Positions 56,201 to 64,000 of a stretch of DNA of 64,000 bases are shown in pieces. The notes under the pieces were generated by a model that saw only the letters and a list, made by a program, of their open reading frames with translations, did no database searches and had not been told where the DNA came from. How positions within the stretch are numbered: position 1 is the stretch's first letter; every line of letters begins with the position of its first letter. The stretch is from Flavobacteriaceae bacterium YJPT1-3 (GTDB taxonomy: Bacteria > Bacteroidota > Bacteroidia > Flavobacteriales > Flavobacteriaceae). A program made the translations under genes and the position numbers. The stretch spans positions 1,963,501 through 2,027,500 of the forward strand of contig CP123444.1 of assembly GCA_029866965.1 (NCBI GenBank), given 5' to 3'.

Positions 56201-57283
56201 TCAGTCTTTAAATTCTTCTTGAGGTTGATCCAATTTGATCCGCTCTTTGCGATTGGCTAGTTCCCAGGCCGTCACAAAGACCAATTGGGCTCGCTTGGCC
56301 AGCAGGGGGTAGTTGATCTTATCAGGCGTATCGGTAATCTTGTGGTAGTCCTCATGCACGCCGTTAAAGTAAAAGATTACCGGAATGTTGTTCTTTGCAA
56401 AATTGTAATGATCAGAACGGTAGTAAAAGCGGTTAGGATCGTTCACATCGTTGTAGCGATAATCCAGATTGAGTTTGGTGTATTTTTCATTGACCGTCGC
56501 CGAAATATTGTGCAATTCTTCGCTCAATTTATCAGAGCCAATCAGATACACGTAGTTGTCGTCTTCCTTATGAGCCTCGTCTTGACGTCCGATCATGTCA
56601 ATATTCAAATCAGCTACGGTGTTTGCTAAGGGGAAGATGGGATTTTCCACGTAATACTTCGAGCCATACAGTCCGCGTTCTTCTCCGGTCACGTGCAGGA
56701 ATGCGATAGAACGCTTGGGAGGGTACCCGGCGTCAGACGCCTTTTTAAAGGCCTCGGCGATCTCCAGTATGGCTACCGTGCCTGAGCCATCATCGTCAGC
56801 TCCATTGTAGACTTCACCGTCTTTGTTCACCCCTACATGATCCAAATGGGCGCTGATGACAATATACTCCTCGGGTTTTTCACTGCCCTTAAGTACCGCC
56901 ACTACATTTTCTGAACCTTCGATCCCGCTGTTCTCATTAAAGAAAGACTTGGGTATGGACTGGTAGTAATTATCGCCCTGGGCGGGAGGAATGCCCAGAT
57001 CCTGATAATAATCCTTAAGGAAAGCCGCTGCTTTACGCTGTCCCGGAGTCCCGGTATTTCTGCCCTCAAACTCGTCAGAAGCGTAGGTATAGAGCAGAGC
57101 GGTAAGATCAGGAACATCGATCTGCTTGGCAAACTTCATCACCTTTTTGGAGCCGTAATTCTGAAGGGGCACGAACTTAGCCGATTGGAGCGCGGTTTCT
57201 TGCGGAGTCACAGGGGGTACGCGCTGACTGCACTGACAAGAGCTCAAGGCAATAACGGTGCAGGCGATGAATAAATATCTCAT
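56201..57283 (-). CDS. M28 family zinc peptidase lipoprotein
   Basis: 360 residues. The SPII signal ends in VIALSSCQC (lipid Cys). The M28 catalytic sites are VISAHLDHVGV (His, Asp), VYNGADDDGSGTVAILEI (bridging Asp), TGEERGLYGSKYYVENP (general base Glu and metal Glu), NIDMIGRQDEAHKED (Asp) and RSDHYNFAKNNIPVIF (His). It is intact, unlike its paralogue at 15.7-17.2 kb. I infer an outer-membrane aminopeptidase working on exported peptides. It is divergent from the CHAT giant, with 190 bases between them. Confidence 0.93.
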   Translation of the reverse strand: MRYLFIACTVIALSSCQCSQRVPPVTPQETALQSAKFVPLQNYGSKKVMKFAKQIDVPDLTALLYTYASDEFEGRNTGTPGQRKAAAFLKDYYQDLGIPPAQGDNYYQSIPKSFFNENSGIEGSENVVAVLKGSEKPEEYIVISAHLDHVGVNKDGEVYNGADDDGSGTVAILEIAEAFKKASDAGYPPKRSIAFLHVTGEERGLYGSKYYVENPIFPLANTVADLNIDMIGRQDEAHKEDDNYVYLIGSDKLSEELHNISATVNEKYTKLNLDYRYNDVNDPNRFYYRSDHYNFAKNNIPVIFYFNGVHEDYHKITDTPDKINYPLLAKRAQLVFVTAWELANRKERIKLDQPQEEFKD

Positions 57284-57473
57284 GAAATGGTTAAACTTTG
57301 GGAGCCAAAAAAAAGGAAATTTTAGTGATTATCAAAGGGTTAAAGCCCCAATATTCACGTTAAAACACCTAAATTACTCATTAAGAGTAGGTTACAATAA
57401 AGAAAAGTCTGATTTTTTTGTACCTTCCACAGCCCCAACGATTTCCCCCTAAAAATGCTAAAACGCTCGTTTT

Positions 57474-60400
57474 ATGAAGAAAGCATTGGTATACGGGACA
57501 TCTTTCCTTAATGAGGAGCATACCCCCACGCTCACGACCGACCTGGCTCAATTTGAATTGATCGAAGCCGTTCGTCTGCAAAAAACGCGTTCTAATTCTA
57601 AAAAGATTAGTTTGGATGTTCGTCCGGGCGATATCGTACAAATGGTCTTCGAAGACCATTCGCAATGGATAGGAGCGGTAGAAGATATTCCCGAGATCTA
57701 CGGACGTATTCCGGCTGATCAACGCTCCGCTCCTCAAGAATTTACTTTTGACGCAGAGATCAAAACCCGTCAAAATCAGCGGGGGGTCGTCTCCAGTCTC
57801 GCTGTAGAGCTCTTCAAGCTTTTCAGACCTAAACTTCTAAATAAGGCCGCCGTCGATACCGCCGAACACCTGGCCGCAAGCTTTGATCAGAAGGTCATGC
57901 CCAATCCCGGTCTCTATCGCGTGGATGGCGGGATGTATTTGAGTCCCTGTACCCAACTGGGCGAAAGCTCCGGAAAGACCTTGCTCTTACTGCACGGTAC
58001 TTTATCCACCACCCTGGGGGCCTTTGGAGATTTGAAGTCGGGTGATTTCTGGAAAATTCTGTACAATCGCTACAAAGCCGGTGTTCTGGCCCTGGAGCAC
58101 GAGACCCTGAGTAAGAGTCCCTTGCACAACGTGGTCGACCTGCTGCAGTGCTTTCCCGATCGAATTCGTCTGGACCTGCTGGCACACTCCCGTGGGGGCG
58201 TCGTGGCCGATGTCCTGGCACGCTGTGACCATCGCAATGAGCTCATTGGTTTTTCGGATACAGAGATTGAGCTTATGGAAAAGGAAGATTCCGCTTCCGC
58301 GAAAGCGATGCAAGAGATCAATCAGCTCGCACGATCGAAAACCCTGGAAATCGATAAAACTATACGCGTGGCGACCCCGGCCAGTGGAACCACCATTCTC
58401 TCCAAACGTGTGGATCATTTCTTCAATGGAGTGCTCAATGCCATAGGCCTGACCGTGGGCGGAAAAGCCAATGTGCTTTATTCAACGGTACAACTCTTCC
58501 TGCTGGAAGTGGTTCGTCAAAAAGAAAGTCCCGAAGCCATGCCGGGCCTAAACGCCATGATGCCGGAGAGCACCTTTCAAAAGATCCTCAACAATCCGGA
58601 AGTGTTTTCCTCAGACCGGCTCTTTGTCATTGCCGGAGATGCCGAATTGGGTAGTTCGCTGGGGCACTCCCTGAAAGTGATATTCACCAATCTTTTTTAC
58701 CGGCGAGCCAATGATTTTGTCGTCGACTCGATGCGGATGGAACACGGATTGAGACGACAGGCAGGGCTCTATACCTTTTTATCTAAAGACAGCGATACGA
58801 ATCACTTCAATTACTTCCGAAATTCCAACAGTCGGGAAGCTCTGAAAGAAGCCGTACTGGTAAAGCGAAATAGCCTTCCCAAATTATATACCTATCGAGC
58901 CGTGTCTCAGGGCGATCGGGGAGTGCTGCTGCGATTGATCTCCATGAGTGGGGTCTTTTACGATCAGGTCAGTGGCAACCGGCCCATCGTCCTGTTGATC
59001 CCCGGTATCATGGGCTCGACCTTAGATCATGCCGGCTCCAACCAATGGATCGATTTTGAAGAGATCAGCAAAGGCGGGATCAAATCCAAACTGCACATCC
59101 AGGCCGATGAAGTCAAAGCCAGCGGAGTGATCAAGAGCTTTTACAACAAACTGGCCCTGCACTTGAAAAAGACCCATGATGTCATTACCTATCCCTTTGA
59201 CTGGAGGCGCTCGGTAAGCGACGCCGCTAAAGCATTGGCCGGACAAGTACGCCGACTACTAGAAGACCACAACCAACCCGTCAAGATCGTAGCCCATTCT
59301 ATGGGCGGGCTGGTGGCACGCCAGTTCATGATGGATTTTCCGGAGCTCTGGAAGGAAATGAAAAGCAGAACCGGCGGTAAATTACTGATGTTGGGTACGC
59401 CCTGGTTAGGATCCTACCTCATCATGGAAGTCCTTAGCGGTCACGCCCGACGGGTCAAACAGTTAGCCATGCTCGATTTCAGGAATAACAAAAAGGACTT
59501 GCTGAAGGTCTTTAGAGAATATCCGGGAATTTTTGAATTGCTCCCGGTCGAGGAAGTCAGTGAACGCCCTTTCTGGGAATCTGACTTTTGGGCGGAGATC
59601 AAAGAAGTCAGTGGCAAACATATGGTGCCGCCCCTCAAAAAAGACCTGACGCATTTCAAAAAATTCAGAGAACGCGTGCTCCATTTTACCAATGGTCTGG
59701 AAGCCGACGATTTAAAGCAGGTCTATTATCTGGCGGGTAAGGCAGACGAGACCGTCTTTGACTACAAACTGAAAGACCGCACCTTTGGTAAAGGACAGAA
59801 GCTGGTCTATCTGGCGACCCCCAAAGGAGATGGAAGCGTCACCTGGGAAACCGGAATCCCTAACCAGCTGCCTGCCGATCATCTGTATTATTGCAACACC
59901 GAGCATGGAGAACTGGCCAATGATGAAGCCCTATTTCCCGGAATTGTCGATCTATTGAAAGAGGGGAGAACCTCCCGATTGGCCAAAACTGAACCGGTCT
60001 TACGCTCCGGAAATGTGATCACTGAAATTCATGAAGAACCGGAGCCTATGCTGGACCCTGAGGAAACGGCTAAAGTGTTGTTTGGCATTTCGAGAAGCTC
60101 CCGAGCTCAGGCACAGGAGGAGACTCCGGAGATCAATGTTCGGGTGACCAATGGGGATCTTAAAGTATCCCAGTATCCGGTGATGGTGGGGCATTTTTTC
60201 AATGACATGATCTTTAGTGCTGAAAAAGCGCTGGACGGCTATCTGGAAAAACGTCTTTCCCATCGTCACGATATGGGCTACTATCCCGGCAAAGTGGGCG
60301 AGAGCGAGGTGTTTTTTAATTTGAATACGAATCCCCGGGGTGCCATCATCGCTGGGCTGGGAGAACGGGAAGAGCTTACCCATTACCTGCTGTCTAAGAC

Positions 60401-62738
60401 GGTGGAGATGGCCACCTTAAAGTACGCCATGTTTATGCGGGATAATTATACGCTGGCCCGGGCCAAACGCTATGCGGAAGGGATCTCCTTTCTGTTGATC
60501 GGTACGGGGTACGGTCGCTTACAGATCGAAGATTCTGTGCGCGGGATTATTTTAGGGGTAGCCGAAGCGAATAAGATCCTGACCAGCAAAGGCAACGGAC
60601 TCAAGCCGATCACCCAGGTCGAGTTCATCAACTATTACGAAGAGTTTGCCAGTCAGGCTTATTGGGCGCTCAACCGCATGCGGGCCGCTGATCAGCGCTA
60701 TCGTTTCAATCTGGTCAAAGGCATTGAGACAAAAGAAGGTTCGCGAAAGCGAAGAGCCTTTGAAGATCGCAGCGACTGGTGGCACAATTTTACCATTCAA
60801 AGCCTGAAAAATAAGGAAGGTGAGGTCATTGGATTCAAGTACAGTTCCTCCAGCGGTTTGGCTCGGGTAGAGGAAGAGCGCGTGCACAATGGCTTAAAGC
60901 AGATCAAGGTGCTGCTCGAAAAAATGGCGCAGCAGACGGCCTGGGACAAGAAGTTGTCCAAGACCCTTTTCGAACTACTCATACCCAATAGCTTTAAGGA
61001 CATTATTCGCAATCAGAACAATATCGTATTGAAAATGGATACGGATGCGGCTCAGTTTCCCTGGGAGATGTTCCACGATTTTGAGTCGGACGAAACTCCA
61101 GCAGCGGTGAATTCGGGATTGATGCGTCAACTCTATACTGCAGATTACCGCAGCACCCCGGTACGCACCAAAAGCAATACTGCATTGGTGGTTGGGGATC
61201 CCCTCTATGAAATGGACGAATTGACCCAACTGCCGGCAGCCAAGCAAGAGGCCCTGTTTGTGGACGAAACCTTGCGTAAGGCGGGCTACAAAACGATCGC
61301 CTTGATCAATGCAGCGTCCAGTGAGATCATGCTTGAGCTCTACACCCAGCAGTTTAAAATGCTCCACTTCTCGGGGCACGGATTGTACGACCCCAAGGAC
61401 GATAAAGTGGGTATCGTGATCGGTGATGGCATATTGATCAGTCCCGCCATGCTGGGTCAGCTGAGCTATGTGCCTGAATTTGTATTCATCAATTGCTGCT
61501 TCAGCGGGAAAATGAATGCTTCCGATGAACGCTATTACAGCGCCCGCTATGATCTGGCGGCCAATGTGGGTCCGCAGCTGATCCGGATGGGGGTCAAAGC
61601 GATCATGATCACCGGCTGGGCCGTTGATGATGCCGCCGCAGAAACTTTCGCGCAAGCTTTCTACCACAACATGATCGCAGGGTATGAATTTGGAGAGGCG
61701 GCTCAGGAAGCCCGGAAAAGCTGCTATCAGCAACACGGTCATAGTAACACCTGGGCAGCCTATCAGTGCTATGGCGACCAGCACTACAAATTTCACGATC
61801 GTCGCCAGCGGGAAGGGGAACGCAATGATTATGTGTTGGCCTCGCAGGTACACATCGATCTGGATAATCTGTATTCCAGCTTAAAGCACCTCAATTACGA
61901 TAAGGAGTCTGTTTTGGATCGCTTACGCGAAATTTTGGAGAATGCCACGCGCAATGGCTTGATGGACGGCGCCGTTCGGGAGCGGGAAGCCTTGATCTAC
62001 GATGAATTGGACATGCCCATGGATGCCCTGGATACCTTCCGCTCCATTCTGGAATTGGAGGACGCCAATTTCTCGGTCAAAGTATTGGAGCATTTCTGTC
62101 TGTTGCGTAGCCTTAATCTTTCGGCCCATTTGGAACAATTGGAACAGGAGCTGGAAGAGATCTCTAAATTGGGGATCGTGGGCAGAACAAGTACGCGCCT
62201 GAATATCGTTGGAAATGCGTATAAGTTTGCGACTCAATACACCAAAGGCCAAAAGCGCCTGAACTACCTCCTGCTGGCTTTGGAGAGTTATACGGAGTCT
62301 TACCGTAGAAACAGAGATCCTCTGGATGCTCAGTCGCTGGATGCGGTTTCCAATATGATCCTGTGTGGTCATTTGTTGGAATCAGAAGGTGATTTTAAAT
62401 TGAAAAAGCACCTAAGCGAGTTTACAGAGCTTGCGCCCGTCGCCTTCTGTGAAGAGCTGTTGGAGCGACTTAAGGAAGCTGATCCCAAAGGCCTGGATGT
62501 ATCTTCCCTGATCGGAGTCACCGAAATCTCCTTTTGCTTACTCCTGCTCACTGATAACCGGGAAGAGGAGATTGTCAACCAGATCAATGATTACTTCGAA
62601 GACACCTTTCAATTGCTAAACAGTAAGAAAAGGATGCGCATCGAACGCCTGCAGATCAAATTTTTAGAATCCTTAGCGCTGGGAGCACGAAAAACGCAAG
62701 CGCTACACCAGATCATGAAAGCCCTGGATACCCTGTGA
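57474..62738 (+). CDS. Giant multidomain protein: two alpha/beta hydrolases, M17-N-like module, CHAT protease, helical C-terminus
   Basis: 1754 residues, no signal peptide. Domains: (1) N-terminal ~120 residues, unknown. (2) Alpha/beta hydrolase A, about 160-330: LLLLHGTLSTTLGAFGDLKS and LDLLAHSRGGVVADVLA, with Ser239. (3) LCAT-like hydrolase B, about 500-830: RPIVLLIPGIMGSTLDHAGS, VKIVAHSMGGLVARQFMMD with Ser609, GGKLLMLGTPWLGSYLI, YLATPKGDGSVTWETG. (4) About 887-1010, GHFFNDMIFSAEKALDGYLE and GAIIAGLGEREELTHYLLSK, reminiscent of the M17 leucyl-aminopeptidase N-terminal fold. (5) CHAT caspase-like protease, about 1180-1440: QFKMLHFSGHGLYDP with His1302, VFINCCFSGKMNAS with Cys1342. (6) Alpha-helical, TPR-like end. 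Known CHAT proteins include gRAMP-linked TPR-CHAT and separase relatives. No known partner is adjacent. The role is unknown; inducible proteolysis or membrane lipid damage are possibilities. Confidence 0.88.
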   Translation: MKKALVYGTSFLNEEHTPTLTTDLAQFELIEAVRLQKTRSNSKKISLDVRPGDIVQMVFEDHSQWIGAVEDIPEIYGRIPADQRSAPQEFTFDAEIKTRQNQRGVVSSLAVELFKLFRPKLLNKAAVDTAEHLAASFDQKVMPNPGLYRVDGGMYLSPCTQLGESSGKTLLLLHGTLSTTLGAFGDLKSGDFWKILYNRYKAGVLALEHETLSKSPLHNVVDLLQCFPDRIRLDLLAHSRGGVVADVLARCDHRNELIGFSDTEIELMEKEDSASAKAMQEINQLARSKTLEIDKTIRVATPASGTTILSKRVDHFFNGVLNAIGLTVGGKANVLYSTVQLFLLEVVRQKESPEAMPGLNAMMPESTFQKILNNPEVFSSDRLFVIAGDAELGSSLGHSLKVIFTNLFYRRANDFVVDSMRMEHGLRRQAGLYTFLSKDSDTNHFNYFRNSNSREALKEAVLVKRNSLPKLYTYRAVSQGDRGVLLRLISMSGVFYDQVSGNRPIVLLIPGIMGSTLDHAGSNQWIDFEEISKGGIKSKLHIQADEVKASGVIKSFYNKLALHLKKTHDVITYPFDWRRSVSDAAKALAGQVRRLLEDHNQPVKIVAHSMGGLVARQFMMDFPELWKEMKSRTGGKLLMLGTPWLGSYLIMEVLSGHARRVKQLAMLDFRNNKKDLLKVFREYPGIFELLPVEEVSERPFWESDFWAEIKEVSGKHMVPPLKKDLTHFKKFRERVLHFTNGLEADDLKQVYYLAGKADETVFDYKLKDRTFGKGQKLVYLATPKGDGSVTWETGIPNQLPADHLYYCNTEHGELANDEALFPGIVDLLKEGRTSRLAKTEPVLRSGNVITEIHEEPEPMLDPEETAKVLFGISRSSRAQAQEETPEINVRVTNGDLKVSQYPVMVGHFFNDMIFSAEKALDGYLEKRLSHRHDMGYYPGKVGESEVFFNLNTNPRGAIIAGLGEREELTHYLLSKTVEMATLKYAMFMRDNYTLARAKRYAEGISFLLIGTGYGRLQIEDSVRGIILGVAEANKILTSKGNGLKPITQVEFINYYEEFASQAYWALNRMRAADQRYRFNLVKGIETKEGSRKRRAFEDRSDWWHNFTIQSLKNKEGEVIGFKYSSSSGLARVEEERVHNGLKQIKVLLEKMAQQTAWDKKLSKTLFELLIPNSFKDIIRNQNNIVLKMDTDAAQFPWEMFHDFESDETPAAVNSGLMRQLYTADYRSTPVRTKSNTALVVGDPLYEMDELTQLPAAKQEALFVDETLRKAGYKTIALINAASSEIMLELYTQQFKMLHFSGHGLYDPKDDKVGIVIGDGILISPAMLGQLSYVPEFVFINCCFSGKMNASDERYYSARYDLAANVGPQLIRMGVKAIMITGWAVDDAAAETFAQAFYHNMIAGYEFGEAAQEARKSCYQQHGHSNTWAAYQCYGDQHYKFHDRRQREGERNDYVLASQVHIDLDNLYSSLKHLNYDKESVLDRLREILENATRNGLMDGAVREREALIYDELDMPMDALDTFRSILELEDANFSVKVLEHFCLLRSLNLSAHLEQLEQELEEISKLGIVGRTSTRLNIVGNAYKFATQYTKGQKRLNYLLLALESYTESYRRNRDPLDAQSLDAVSNMILCGHLLESEGDFKLKKHLSEFTELAPVAFCEELLERLKEADPKGLDVSSLIGVTEISFCLLLLTDNREEEIVNQINDYFEDTFQLLNSKKRMRIERLQIKFLESLALGARKTQALHQIMKALDTL

Positions 62739-62819
62739 AATATGGGCATGAAGGACAATTTTCCTTATAGTAGAATGCCGAGTTAATTTGTGTTAATTTT
62801 ACCTGAGGAGCCTGCGTAT

Positions 62820-62918
62820 ATGTCTACTTTTCCTCTCGAAAAGCAAAGAGGAGCTATGGACATGAAATTGTTCTTCGTTGTACTTATGTTCTTCTTTATC
62901 TGGCCTAACCTCTTATGA
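62820..62918 (+). CDS. Small membrane peptide ORF overlapping the next gene
   Basis: 32 codons from the ATG at 62820, or 20 codons from the ATG at 62856, which follows an AGAGGAGC stretch. The last 18 residues (KLFFVVLMFFFIWPNLL) are hydrophobic and could span a membrane. Its TGA overlaps the ATG of the next gene by three bases (TTATGA), the arrangement of translational coupling. No protein family is known to me, so it may also be chance; it could be a leader peptide. Confidence 0.35.
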   Translation: MSTFPLEKQRGAMDMKLFFVVLMFFFIWPNLL

Positions 62919-64000
62919 CTAAATTACTGAGTTTCTATATTCTTACTGTTCTTTTAATAGTTCCGGCTGGGCTAAGCGCTCAGGACTTGCCAGTAGAAGA
63001 GATCAAAAATGAAATCGCCGCCTTGAAAAAGGACGTTCGCGGTCCGTATTTCCGCATCAAGTGGTTTTGTGAAGACGGGTCCATAAGAGACCCTAAAGAT
63101 CCTTGTCCCGATGAAATGGAGGGGATTCAACACGCCACCTATAAAGAGTCGGTGCGGCGCCTGGCAGACCGTCACCATATCTTTTTTGGAGAAATTCTGG
63201 CTGCAGCTGATCCGCTGGCGTTTTGGGACGAGTCTAACCAACAAAGCCGGTTGAAGCAATATCAATTGGGTAAATACCTGGCCAGCGTTGATGACGGTTG
63301 GATCTTGAGAAAGGGGCAGTATTATCGTGGGGCGGTACAAGCCGAAGACGAACAGGCCTGGGGCGTGGACTTTTACAAAATGATGCTTTCAGATGATGAT
63401 AAGCTCAAGGAACACTACTACTTACTCCGCCAATCGCTTAGGGACATTCCTCATGACGGTGACAGCAATTTGGCTCAGCAGATGCGCAGTCAATCCAAAG
63501 TGCTTGCCGATGAGGTACCCGCCTTTATGGATGCCCGGATCAAAATTCACGGCAAACCGGAACAAGCCGATATTGCCATGGTCCAGGAGTTCCAACGTAA
63601 AAAGGGCAGTAGCCTAAACCCACCGCAACGAAAGCAGTTGGAGGCTTTGTTGGAAACCATGAGGCAATTTTACGCGCCCATGAATACCAGCGCCCTTCGC
63701 GATCAACTGGCTGCCCTGAGCGCCAGTCCGCTTAAAGATAAGATCGCCGCCTTTTTGGATGATTTTGACAGTAAGACCGATCCGGCCATGTTGGTTCCGG
63801 CTCTGGCGGATATGCTGTATTGCATCCGTGAGGATATTACGGGTCTGGAATCTAGTGAAGACCGACTGACCGTCTTAGACCTGTCCAATGAACTGGAGAA
63901 TATACTCTTGCGCAATACCCAGGAATGGAAGCCGGTTACGGTGAATGACCTGATGAACAAGATCTATGCCCTCAGCTATGCTGCCGCCGGCGCCGGACTG
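62915..64000 (+). CDS. Secreted protein, N-terminal part (cut by window end)
   Basis: 362 codons, open to the window end. A signal peptide (LLSFYILTVLLIVPAGLSAQ) leads into a mature region that begins DLPVEEIKNEIAALKKDVRG. The region has the block GPYFRIKWFCEDGSIRDPKD and, later, DSKTDPAMLVPALADMLYCI, LTVLDLSNELENILLRNTQE and MNKIYALSYAAAGAG. This reminds me of the helical N-terminal part of secreted PEP/pyruvate-binding (PPDK-like) proteins of Bacteroidota, whose catalytic ATP-grasp would lie beyond the window. That identification rests on memory only. The ATG overlaps the stop of the small ORF upstream, so the two are probably co-translated downstream of the CHAT gene. Confidence 0.6.
   Translation, partial: MTKLLSFYILTVLLIVPAGLSAQDLPVEEIKNEIAALKKDVRGPYFRIKWFCEDGSIRDPKDPCPDEMEGIQHATYKESVRRLADRHHIFFGEILAAADPLAFWDESNQQSRLKQYQLGKYLASVDDGWILRKGQYYRGAVQAEDEQAWGVDFYKMMLSDDDKLKEHYYLLRQSLRDIPHDGDSNLAQQMRSQSKVLADEVPAFMDARIKIHGKPEQADIAMVQEFQRKKGSSLNPPQRKQLEALLETMRQFYAPMNTSALRDQLAALSASPLKDKIAAFLDDFDSKTDPAMLVPALADMLYCIREDITGLESSEDRLTVLDLSNELENILLRNTQEWKPVTVNDLMNKIYALSYAAAGAGL

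Noticed and set aside
57474-62738. Interpretation as a craspase-type TPR-CHAT effector
   Set aside because: No gRAMP/Cas7-11 gene or CRISPR array is in the window, and the hydrolase modules are not part of that system.

Overview
The window looks like a chromosomal segment of a marine-type member of the Flavobacteriaceae (Bacteroidota); I cannot name the genus. The reasons are Bacteroidota-style promoters (TAnnTTTG boxes, a clear TTG about 20 bases upstream in several), a transketolase split into two subunits, a long YidC, a BshB1-type bacillithiol deacetylase, tandem DUF6090 proteins, FAS1 lipoproteins and many SPII lipoproteins with an Asp/Asn-rich tail after the Cys. There are no rRNA genes, CRISPR arrays, phage genes or intact transposases, and one tRNA (His).

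Layout. 1-12 kb is mostly housekeeping: an S4/Hsp15-like protein (cut by the window edge), an FKBP-like lipoprotein, a beta-barrel protein, two-gene transketolase, tgt, an LptF/G-type permease, an EamA exporter, accA, dnaB and a three-gene set (secreted 'asparagine synthetase B-like' protein, DUF922 protease, DUF3820). 12-31 kb is a catabolic and envelope region, nearly all on the minus strand: xylBA, CIA30, an M28 peptidase with a frameshift, M23 and M90 peptidases, an amidohydrolase, DUF885, a GH13 lipoprotein, a CPBP protease, a SnoaL-like gene with an in-frame stop, a DUF4287/DUF5655-type protein, a RidA-type lipoprotein, YitT, VOC and SulP. 31-39.7 kb is a repeat-rich accessory stretch of small poorly known genes separated by REP-like palindromes and drifting 7-8 base tandem repeats. 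39.7-42.4 kb is a markedly AT-rich pair, an erythromycin-esterase-like protein and a TIR-domain protein, probably horizontally acquired. 42.4-56 kb returns to core genes (pyrG, yidC, two FAS1 lipoproteins, mnmA, an NMO-type enzyme, a trans-sulfuration enzyme, bshB1, tRNA-His). 56-64 kb holds an M28 lipoprotein and a 1754-residue protein that combines two alpha/beta-hydrolase modules, an M17-N-like module, a CHAT caspase-like protease with intact His/Cys, and a helical C-terminus. A small membrane-peptide ORF and a secreted protein cut by the window end follow it.

The strongest leads are (1) the hydrolase-CHAT giant protein and its downstream genes; (2) a dispersed 14-base perfect palindrome, GCTTTCGCGAAAGC, present in five exact and several near copies, mostly inside genes, one of them at the end of an extra ~30-residue segment of CTP synthase; (3) the AT-rich TIR/Ere island; (4) REP-like elements with conserved flanks and exchangeable palindromic cores; (5) an M28 peptidase whose frame is broken exactly at an A AAA AAG heptamer.
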